Of a stretch of DNA of 64,000 nucleotides, positions 8,489-17,800 are shown piece after piece (within the stretch, counting starts at the first letter, position 1; every line of letters starts with the position of its first letter). The notes below the pieces were generated by a model. That model was not told where the DNA came from. It was given only the letters and a program-made list of their open reading frames with translations, and made no database searches. Both the position numbers and the translations under genes were made by a program. Source of the DNA: Hymenobacter gelipurpurascens (GTDB taxonomy: Bacteria; Bacteroidota; Bacteroidia; Cytophagales; Hymenobacteraceae). Where the stretch lies: the NCBI RefSeq assembly GCF_900187375.1, contig NZ_FYEW01000002.1, positions 806,001 to 870,000 of the forward strand, written 5' to 3'.

Positions 8489-10762
8489 ATGCTTAAAATA
8501 AACAGACAGGACGCCCTGAATTATCACTCTCAGGAACCCGCCGGCAAAATTGAAGTAGTGCCCACCAAGCCCGTCAGCACCCAGCTCGACCTCGCCCTGG
8601 CCTACTCTCCCGGCGTTGCGGAGCCCTGCAAAGAAATTGCCGCCGACAAAGACAACGTATATAAGTATACTGCCAAGGGTAACCTGGTAGGCGTTATCAG
8701 CAACGGAACCGCTGTGCTAGGCCTGGGCAACATCGGCCCCGAAGCTTCCAAGCCCGTGATGGAAGGCAAAGGCGTACTGTTCAAGAAGTTCGCGGGCATC
8801 GACTGCTTCGATATCGAGATTGATGCCACCGACCCCGACGAGTTCATCCGGATTGTAAAATCCCTGGAGCCTACGTTTGGCGGCATCAACCTGGAGGATA
8901 TCAAAGCCCCCGAGTGCTTCCGCATCGAGACGGCTCTGCGCGAGCAGATGAATATTCCGCTCATGCACGATGATCAGCACGGCACGGCCATTATTACCTC
9001 GGCTGCCCTGCTGAACGCGTTGGAGCTGGTAAACAAGAAAGTTGACGAAATCAAGCTGGTCGTGAGCGGTGCCGGCGCGGCGGCCATCAGCTGCCTGCGC
9101 CTGTACCTGGAGCTGGGCGTGCTGGTTGAAAATGTGGTGGTGTTCGACAAGGACGGCATCATTACGCCCGACCGCACTGACCTGGCTGACATGCAGCTGC
9201 GCTTTGCTACGCATAGGCCTATCACCACACTGGCCCAGGCCATGGATGGCGCCGATGTGTTCCTGGGTCTATCGGCGGCGAATGTGCTGCCGGCCGAGCT
9301 GCTGCTGAAGATGGCCGATAATCCCATCGTGTTTGCGCTAGCCAACCCAGACCCCGAAATTGCCTACGAAGTAGCCATGGCTACTCGTCCAGATATCATT
9401 ATGGCTACGGGCCGCTCCGACCACCCCAATCAGGTGAACAACGTGCTCGGCTTTCCCTACATTTTCCGGGGAGCTCTGGACGTGCGGGCCACGGAAATCA
9501 ACGAGGCCATGAAGCTGGCGGCCGTGCACGCCCTCTCGGAGCTAGCCAAGGATGCCGTGCCCGACATGGTAAATAAGGCCTACGGCGACAATACCCTCAC
9601 GTTCGGCCGCACCTACCTCATCCCGAAGCCTCTTGATCCGCGCCTCATCACGGTGGTAAGTCCGGCAGTAGCTAAGGCCGCTATGGAAAGCGGCGTGGCC
9701 CGCATCCAGATTGAGGATTGGATGGCCTACGAGGACCAACTGCGCAGCCGCCTGGGCGTGAACCAGAAGCTGATGAACCGCATCACGTCGGCCGCGAAAT
9801 CGGGGCCGAAGCGGGTGGTATTTGCGGAAGGCGACAACTACAAGATTCTCAAGGCCGCGCAGATTCTGCACGACGAGGGCATTGCCCAACCTATTCTACT
9901 GGGCAACCGCCAGAAAATTGAGCAGATTGCTAGGGCCAACAACCTCGATCTGGAAGGCTGTAAGGTCATCGATATCCTGGAGAACGACGCCAAGCGCGAG
10001 GAGTACGCTAACCTGCTGTACCAGAAGCGGCAGCGCCGGGGCATCACGCTCTACGAAGGCCGCCGCCTGCTCCGCGAGCGGAACTACTTTGGCTCCATGA
10101 TGCTGGAAACCGGCGAGGCCGATGCCTTCATCACGGGCCTGAGCAAGGACTACGGCAAATCGATTTTGCCTTCCTTACAGGTAATTGGCGTGGAAGACGG
10201 CGTGAAGCGCGTGGCTGGTATGTATATCATCCAGCACAAGAAAGGCCCCTTCTTCTTCGCCGATACAACCGTGAACATCGACCCTACGGCCGAGGAAATG
10301 GTGGATATCATCGGGCTGACGGCCCGCGCCGTGAAGTTCTTTGATACGGAGCCACGCATGGCCGTTATCAGCTACTCCAACTTCGGCTCCAACCCCGGCG
10401 ACCTGCCCGACAAGGCCCGTAAAGCTACCGAACTGGCCAAAAAGCGCTACCCCGAGCTGATTCTGGACGGTGAGATGCAGGCCAACACCGCCCTGAACCC
10501 CGAGCTGCTGCAGGAGCAGTACCCCTTCTCGGAGCTGGCCGCGAAAGGTGGCGCCAACACCCTGATTTTCCCGAATGTAATCAGCGGCAACATTGCCTAC
10601 AAAGTGATTCAGGAAATTGGAGGTGCTGAGGTAATCGGGCCGATTCTGATGGGTATGCGCAAGCCGGTGCACATCCTGCAGCTGGGCGCTTCCGTCCGCG
10701 AAATCGTGAACATTGCCTCCATTGCTGTTGTCGACGCGCAAACTTTGCACAACCGCCTCTAG
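8489..10762 (+). CDS. maeB: NADP-dependent malic enzyme with C-terminal phosphotransacetylase-like domain
   Basis: The 757-residue product starts at ATG 8489 (MLKINRQDALNYHSQ); a TTG 45 nt upstream adds no family-like sequence. The N-terminal half is malic enzyme: LALAYSPGVAEPC, ISNGTAVLGLGNIGP, DDQHGTA, and the Rossmann loop VVSGAGAAA. From about residue 430 it becomes a phosphotransacetylase-like domain (VVFAEGDNYKILKAAQIL to the C-terminus), the two-domain MaeB layout. It converts malate to pyruvate plus CO2 and NADPH; the C-terminal domain is regulatory in studied homologues. The stop codon TAG lies in a TAGGCC motif, followed by a strong terminator. Confidence 0.95.
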   Translation: MLKINRQDALNYHSQEPAGKIEVVPTKPVSTQLDLALAYSPGVAEPCKEIAADKDNVYKYTAKGNLVGVISNGTAVLGLGNIGPEASKPVMEGKGVLFKKFAGIDCFDIEIDATDPDEFIRIVKSLEPTFGGINLEDIKAPECFRIETALREQMNIPLMHDDQHGTAIITSAALLNALELVNKKVDEIKLVVSGAGAAAISCLRLYLELGVLVENVVVFDKDGIITPDRTDLADMQLRFATHRPITTLAQAMDGADVFLGLSAANVLPAELLLKMADNPIVFALANPDPEIAYEVAMATRPDIIMATGRSDHPNQVNNVLGFPYIFRGALDVRATEINEAMKLAAVHALSELAKDAVPDMVNKAYGDNTLTFGRTYLIPKPLDPRLITVVSPAVAKAAMESGVARIQIEDWMAYEDQLRSRLGVNQKLMNRITSAAKSGPKRVVFAEGDNYKILKAAQILHDEGIAQPILLGNRQKIEQIARANNLDLEGCKVIDILENDAKREEYANLLYQKRQRRGITLYEGRRLLRERNYFGSMMLETGEADAFITGLSKDYGKSILPSLQVIGVEDGVKRVAGMYIIQHKKGPFFFADTTVNIDPTAEEMVDIIGLTARAVKFFDTEPRMAVISYSNFGSNPGDLPDKARKATELAKKRYPELILDGEMQANTALNPELLQEQYPFSELAAKGGANTLIFPNVISGNIAYKVIQEIGGAEVIGPILMGMRKPVHILQLGASVREIVNIASIAVVDAQTLHNRL

Positions 10763-10782
10763 GCCAGTAGCACATCTTCGTA

Positions 10783-10837
10783 TCAGGCCCCCTCGCCAGT
10801 TCCTGCCAGCCAGGATGGGCAAGGGGGCCTGGTTTTT
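10783..10837 (+). terminator. Intrinsic terminator after maeB
   Basis: A GC-rich stem pairs AGGCCCCCT (10785-10793) with AGGGGGCCT (10822-10830), extended inward by GCC/GGC pairs, and is followed by GGTTTTT. The remaining sequence to ruvA (10838-11118) holds one TAGGCC motif and the second 32-nt repeat but no gene. Confidence 0.85.
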
Positions 10838-10966
10838 GACTGGGCTTTTATTGCTAGGCCACCAGGTGGTGTTCTGCTAATCTTCACCCACTCTTTCACA
10901 ACTGCATATCGTGCTGCTGGGGCATTGCGGCCAGGCTAAGTGGCATAGCAGCCCCCAAGGCTTCAG

Positions 10967-10998
10967 CTTTGATTCCGGCTGAATTAGCGCCAACTTGC
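10967..10998 (+). repeat. 32-nt element upstream of ruvA, copy 2
   Basis: It is 29 of 32 identical to the element at 8416-8447 and in the same orientation. It lies about 120 nt before the ruvA ATG, so its distance to the start differs from copy 1. Confidence 0.6.
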
Positions 10999-11118
10999 CA
11001 ATACACAGAATTGCGCGCAATTTGTTGGCTAATGCTGAGAAAAAGCCATTTTTCTCGGGACAAATGACCGTCAGCTGGTGTTCTGTCTGCCCAACTAACC
11101 GCCCCCTCCATTCCGCTT

Positions 11119-11724
11119 ATGATTGCTTACATCGACGGTAAACTCGCTTATAAAGATCACGCTCTGGCCATTCTTGATGTGCAGGGCATTGGCTATGAAA
11201 TCCGGATTTCCCTGGCTACCTACTCCAAGCTCCCAGCCGAAGGCGAGAAGGCCAAGATGTTTACCTATCAGCACATTAAGGAAGATGGCCAGACGCTGTA
11301 CGGCTTCCTGGACCCCAACGAGAAGGCGCTGTTTATGCAGCTGATTTCGGTATCGGGCATTGGGCCAGGCACGGGCATCGTGATGGTATCGTCGATGTCG
11401 GTGGGCGAGATTCGGCAGGCCATTGTGCAGGAAGACGTGCGCGCCATTCAGAGCATCAAGGGGGTAGGTCCCAAAACGGCCCAGCGCGTGGTGCTGGAGC
11501 TCAAAGACAAGCTGCGCAAAGATGAGTTGCTGGCCAAAGCCGGCATTGATACCGTGCCGCTGGCCAAAGCACACAATACCAACCGCTCGGAAGCGTTAGC
11601 CGCTTTAGTAACGCTAGGCTTTGCGCGGGCCGCGGCCGAGAAGAATCTCGACCAGATCCAGCACAAGCACGGCAACGACCTGAGCGTAGAGGAATTAATT
11701 AAATTCGCTCTTAAGTCTCACTAG
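11119..11724 (+). CDS. ruvA: Holliday junction branch migration protein RuvA
   Basis: The 201-residue length is typical. The N-terminal OB-fold (MIAYIDGKLAYKDHALAILD, GIGYEIRIS) is followed by two helix-hairpin-helix motifs (ISVSGIGPGTGIVM and IKGVGPKTAQRVVLELKDKL) and the small C-terminal domain III that touches RuvB (NRSEALAALVTLGF). RuvA binds the four-way junction and loads the RuvB motor. It lies between maeB and sprA, an order I recall from several Bacteroidota. A weak 5-bp hairpin (AGTGG/CCACT) followed by GGTTTTT lies just downstream, so read-through to sprA may be partial. Confidence 0.97.
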   Translation: MIAYIDGKLAYKDHALAILDVQGIGYEIRISLATYSKLPAEGEKAKMFTYQHIKEDGQTLYGFLDPNEKALFMQLISVSGIGPGTGIVMVSSMSVGEIRQAIVQEDVRAIQSIKGVGPKTAQRVVLELKDKLRKDELLAKAGIDTVPLAKAHNTNRSEALAALVTLGFARAAAEKNLDQIQHKHGNDLSVEELIKFALKSH

Positions 11725-11852
11725 ACTAGTAGTGGTTGAAAGCCACTGTGCACGGTTTTTAGCGTGACCCAGGCCACTGGCCTAGGCCTATTATAACTGT
11801 CCTACAGCTTATTTCAATTCCTCTCTCCCCCTTTCCGACGGATTATTGACAA

Positions 11853-14800
11853 TTGAATACCGGTAAGAAGTCCCTTGCTGCCTCACTGGTAGCCGTTGTG
11901 TCGTTGGTGGCCTGGTGGTCGCAAGCCAAACCGAACAGCCACTCGGCTGAGCCGTTTGCGATGCAGAAACTATGGTCGTGGCTGCCAGACGGTACGCGGC
12001 GCTTGCATGCCTTTGCCCCGGATACGCCTACCACCGATACCACGCGCTACAGGCCTAGCCGCCGGCCCAAGGTCAGCCCGCAGGACCGCATCGGGACGCC
12101 CTTCTCGCCGCAGCGCCGCCGTTCTCCGCTGGTGCTGCCGCTGCCCGGCAACGTGAACCTCGACGTTCAGCCGGATGATAGCCTCCAGAACTTTGATATT
12201 CGGGAACGGATAGGCACGGAGCTGGATTTCCGTGACCCCAGCCGAATGACATTTGAGGAGTACTCGCGCTGGCAGCAGCAGCAGGCGGTGCGCAACTACT
12301 TCCGGCAGCGCTCCAACGGTGGGGTGGCCGGCGATGCTAATACCCCTGGCCCACAGCGCCTGATTCCCAAAATCTACCTCGGCCCCATGGCCGACCGTAT
12401 TTTTGGGGGCAGCTACGTAGATATTCGCCCGCAGGGTTCCGTGACGCTGCGCATGGGTGCTCGTTTTAACCGCAACGAGAACCCCACCCTCACGCTGCGG
12501 CAGCAGCGCGTCGGCGACTTTCAGTTTGATCAGAACCTCAACCTCAACCTGACCGGTCAGATTGGGGAGAAGCTGAAACTGACGTTTAATTACGACACCC
12601 GCGCGGCCTTCGACTTCGAGAATAACATGAAGCTCGATTACACCGGCTACGACACGGATATCATCCGGAAGGTGGAGCTGGGTAATGTGAGTTTGCCCCT
12701 GAACAACTCGCTTATTACGGGGGGCCAGAATCTGTTTGGCCTGAAGACGCAACTACAGTTTGGGCGCTTGGGCGTAACGGCAGTAGCCAGCACTTTGCGC
12801 GGCCAGTCAGATGAAGTGCGCATTCAAAATGGTGGCCAGAGCCGGCCGTTTGAGTTGAAAGCCAGCCAGTATGAGCGCGACCGGCACTACTTCCTGTCGC
12901 AGTTCTTCCGCGACCGGTATGACGGGGCCCTACGCAACCTGCCCACGGTGCAGAGCGGCATTGAAATCCGGCGCCTGGAAGTGTACGTGACCAACGATAA
13001 CCGCCAGAGCGACAACCTGCGCAACGTGGTAACGCTGATGGACGTGGGCGAGCCGTTGCGGGTGTACCGCAGCAGCTTTACGCAAGGCTCCCGCCCCACT
13101 GCTCCCGCCGACAACGCCGCTAACACGCTGTTCGGCAGCATTATTAGGCCCGGCACCCCAAATGCGGATGCCCGCGGCGACTTGAGTGTAGAAAACTACC
13201 TGGGTGGCCTACGCCTGGAAAAGAACATCGATTACGAGCACATTCGGGCCCGGAAGCTGGACCCGCGCGAATACACGTTCAATGCTCAGCTCGGCTATAT
13301 CTCGCTGAATACCCAGCTGTTGCCTGAGCAGGTACTGGGTGTTTCGTTTGAGTACCTCTACAACGGTAAGACCTACAAAGTGGGGGAAACCGTGGACGAT
13401 TACTCCAACGTAGGCCAGGACCAGGTCATCTTCCTGAAGATGCTGAAGGCCACCAACCCCGCTATAGGCCTGGCCAACCCGACGGAGAACCCCGCCAACA
13501 CCAATCTGCAGACGCGCAACCTGCCGACGTGGGACCTGATGATGAAAAACATCTACCCGCTGAACGCTTCGCAGCTCAACCGCGACAATTTCCAGCTGCA
13601 GTTGGTGTACAAAGACGACGTGACGGGCGTCGATCTGATTTCGCTCAAGGAGGGCCAGAACATCCAGAACCGTCCGCTGATTGAGGTGCTGAACCTCGAC
13701 AACGTAAACCCCAACAACGACCGCAACCCCGACGGCAACTTCGACTTCTTCCCCGGCATCACCATTGATACGGAGCTGGGCAAGATCATCTTCCCGGAGG
13801 TGCAGCCCTTCGGCAGCTACCTGGCCGCCCAGTTTGATACTACGGGCGCCAATGGCGCGGCGGAGCGGGAGCTGGCGCGCAAATACGTGTACCGGGAGCT
13901 GTACAACCAAGTACAGAGCGACGCGCAGCAGCGCCAGGAAAAGGATAAGTTCTTCTTGCGCGGCCGGTTCCAGGCCACGTCTACCAACGAAATTAGCCTG
14001 CCCGGCATTGGTGTGGCGCAGGGCTCGGTGCGGGTATATGCCGGTAGCACGCTTCTGCAGGAAGGCGTCGACTACCAGGTTTTCTACGATCAGGCCATCG
14101 TGAAGATTCTCAACCCCAGCTACCTGAACTCGGCCAATGAGCTGCGGGTGCAGTTTGAGAAAAATGCGCTGGTGCAGGTGCAACCGCGCAAGCTGGTGGG
14201 CGCCCGGTTTGACTACCGCCTGAACAACGACGTGAACTTCGGGGCCACGGTGCTACACCTGCTCGAAAACCAGGCCCCCGGTATCAACCGCGTGAACATC
14301 GGCGACGAGCCCGGCAATAACACCATTTACGGCTTCGATGTAAATGCCCGCCGCGAGTCGAGGGCCATTACCAAGTACCTGGATATGCTGCCGTTTATCT
14401 CCACCAAGGAGGTATCGTCGGTAGCGTTTAGCGGCGAGTTTGCGCAGCTGCTGCCCGGCCAGTCGAAGCTGGGGAACGGCGGTACGGGCGGCGAAAATGG
14501 CGTTTCGTATATCGATGACTTCGAAAATTCCCGCACTCCCTATACGCTGGGCGGCACCAATTCCGCTACTACCTGGCGGCTGGCCTCTACGCCGGCACCC
14601 TTATTGGGCGCCACTACTACTGGCCTGGAGTCGGCTTACCGCCGCGCCAAGCTGGCCTGGTACACCGTAGACCAGAGCTACTACACCGGCGGCTCGGCCA
14701 AGCCTCAGAACATCGGCACCAACGACCTAAAAAACCATTATGTGCGGGGCATCAAGCGGACGGAGATATTCCCCAACCGTGACGTAGGCACCACGGGCAA

Positions 14801-17800
14801 CGCTTTTGAGTATACCCTGGACATGGCCTACTTCCCCGATGAGCGCGGCCAGTACAACTACACGCCCAACGTAGGCGCCAACGGCCGCACGTTTGCTGCT
14901 ACCTCCGGCGCTGCCAACGCGACGCGCTACGCGGGCATTTCCCGCGAAATCACGTTTGACACGGACTTCGACAACGCCAACGTGGAGTATCTGGAGTTCT
15001 GGATGATGGACCCGTTCATCAACAGCGCTACTGGCCTAGCCAACGTAACGGACTCCGACGGGCACAACGCGCCCAACACAACGGGCGGCGAGTTGTACAT
15101 CAACCTGGGCTCCGTCTCGGAAGATGTGCTGAAGGACGGCAACCAGCACGAGTTTGAGAACGGCCTACCGGTTGACGACGACCTAGCCGACGTGAAACCC
15201 ACTGATTTCGGCCGCGTCACGCGTCAGCCCTTCCTGACCGATGCCTTCAATGCCGCCAATGGTGCCCGCGCCCGCCAGGACATAGGCCTAGACGGCGTAA
15301 ACAGCGACGCTGAACGGGCGCTGCCCGGCATTCCGGCTCCGTACACCGGTTTCGCTGACCCGGCCGCCGATAACTTCCGCCATCACCTCGACCCCAGCTT
15401 CGATCAGCAGGATGCCAAGATTCTGGCGCGCTACAAGGACTTCAATGGCCTGGAGAACAACTCGCCTGAGGGCAGCCAGCTCAGCAATACTGCCTATCCC
15501 GACAAAGAAGACCTCAACCGCGACAACGTTATTTCCGATACGGAGCGCTACTACGAGTATAAACTTGCGCTGCGCCCTGGCCAGCTGGCAGTAGGCCAGA
15601 ACTACATCGTGGATAAAGTCACGAACAAGAACACCGATACCGGCGGCGACGAGGTGACGTGGTACCAGTTCCGGATTCCGGTGCGCCAGCCCACGGGCGT
15701 GGTAGGCGTGCCAGCCGGTCAGGACTTCGGCTTCAAGTCCATTCGGTTCCTGCGGATGTATCTCACGCAGTGGGAGCAGCCGGTAGTACTGCGCATGGTG
15801 CAGCCCCAGTTTGTGGCTAACCAGTGGCGCCGCTACCTCAACCGGATTCAGCAGACCGGCCCCGTGCTCAACCCCGATACCGACGCGGATGCTTTCGACA
15901 TCTCGACGGTGAGCCTGGAAGAAAACGGCTTGTCCAATGTTCCTGCTGGCACTACCGATGCTATTCCGTACGTGCTGCCCCCCAACATTCGCCGCGACAA
16001 GGAGTATGGCTCCAGCACCGTAAACCGCCTGCAGAACGAGTCGAGCCTGCGCCTGACGGTGGATGGCCTACGCGACGGATTTGCCAAGGCCAGCTACAAG
16101 AACGTGAGCACCAACATGCTGCGCTACAAGCGCCTGCGCATGTTCCTGCACGCCGAAAGCCAGGACCGCAGTGTGCGCGACGGCCAGGTGCGCGCTTTCT
16201 TGCGCATCGGCACCGATTACTCCCAGAACTACTACGAGTACTCTATTCCGCTGCAGCTGACGCAGCCCGGTCAGTTGCCAAGCAATCCGGAGGAACTGGC
16301 TAATGCCGTGTGGCCTATAGAAAACCGCATTGATGTAGCCTTCCAGCAGTTTATCGATGCCAAAGCCGCCCGCAACAAGGCTGCCAACGGTGCCATAGAT
16401 TACGCCATTCCGTTTACCATCACCGATGACAAGGGCGGGCAGATTACGGTAGTCGGCAACCCCGATTTCTCGGCGGTGCAGGGCGTGATGATAGGCCTAC
16501 TGAACCCCCGAGACGACAACGCGCCTAAGTCCATTACGCTGTGGGCCGATGAGTTGCGGGTGTTCGACTTCGATACCGAAAGTGGCTGGGCCGCTACGGC
16601 CCGCTTCAACGCCAAGCTAGCCGATCTGGCCAACGTGACGGCCACGGGCAGCTACATCACCACGGGCTTTGGTGGCCTACAGGACCGAGCGCAGCAGCGC
16701 TCCATCGATAACATCACGCGCGGCGACCTGAATGCGACTATTGCCGCCGATAAGTTCTTCCCCGAGAAGCTAGGCCTCCGGGTGCCGGTGCTGGTGCAGG
16801 CTGGCATTGAAAGTCGTGCGCCCAAGTACGACCCGCTCGACCCCGACACCAAGCTCACGCAGTCGTTGGAGAAGTTCGAGACGGCGCAGGAAAAGGCTGA
16901 TTACAAGAAGGAAGTTATCGACCAGACCAGCCAGCGCAGCATCAGTGTGCTGAACGTGCGCAAGGAGCGGACGAACCCGGAGAAGAAGGTGATGCCCTAC
17001 GACATCGAGAACTTCGCGGTGAGCTACTCCTACACCGAGCGCCTGCACACCGATATCCGGACCGACCGCGACTACACCCGCACCTACACCGGGGCACTGG
17101 CCTACGTCTACCAGACGGTGCCCAAGAGCTACACGCCGCTGGCCAAAGTAAAGGCCTTCGACTCGCCGTACCTGAAGATGCTGCAGGAAGTGAACTTTAC
17201 GCCACTGCCCTCGCGCTTCTCCTTCCGGGCCGACCTTGACCGTCGCTACAACGAGCGGTTCCTGCAACGCACGCTGGAGCCCGGCCAGGTTCCCGTTACG
17301 GATGGTATTCCGGGCGTGTTCCAGAAATCGTTCTTCTTCAACCGCATCTATGATATGCGCTGGGACCTGACCAAGGCCCTGGCCCTAGACTACACGGCCA
17401 CCAACCGCTCCGTGATAGATGAAGAGCCCGGCACCACCATCGGCGACAGCGATATTGCCAAGCGCAACCGTCAGCTGATCCGCGACAACCTCTTCAAGCG
17501 CGGCGGCCGTACCACCAACTTCAACCAGACCATAGCCGCTACTTATCGCCTGCCTCTCGACAAGTTCCCGCTCACCGATTGGCTCTCAGCCGATGCGCGA
17601 TACGCCGCCAACTACACCTGGCAGGCTGCTTCCACGGCCCTCACAGCTCCCATCAACCCACTTGAACCTAACGGGCCCACGGCTCCGCTAAACCTGGGCA
17701 ATACCATCCAGAACAACGGCGAGCTGAGTGCCAATGGCAAGATTGATTTGGTGAAGCTCTACAACAAGGTGCGCTTCCTCAATATCATCAACAACGCTCC

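Noticed and set aside
10896..11111. 71-codon reverse frame before ruvA
   Set aside because: It covers the ruvA upstream region including the 32-nt repeat, and shows no protein-like pattern.
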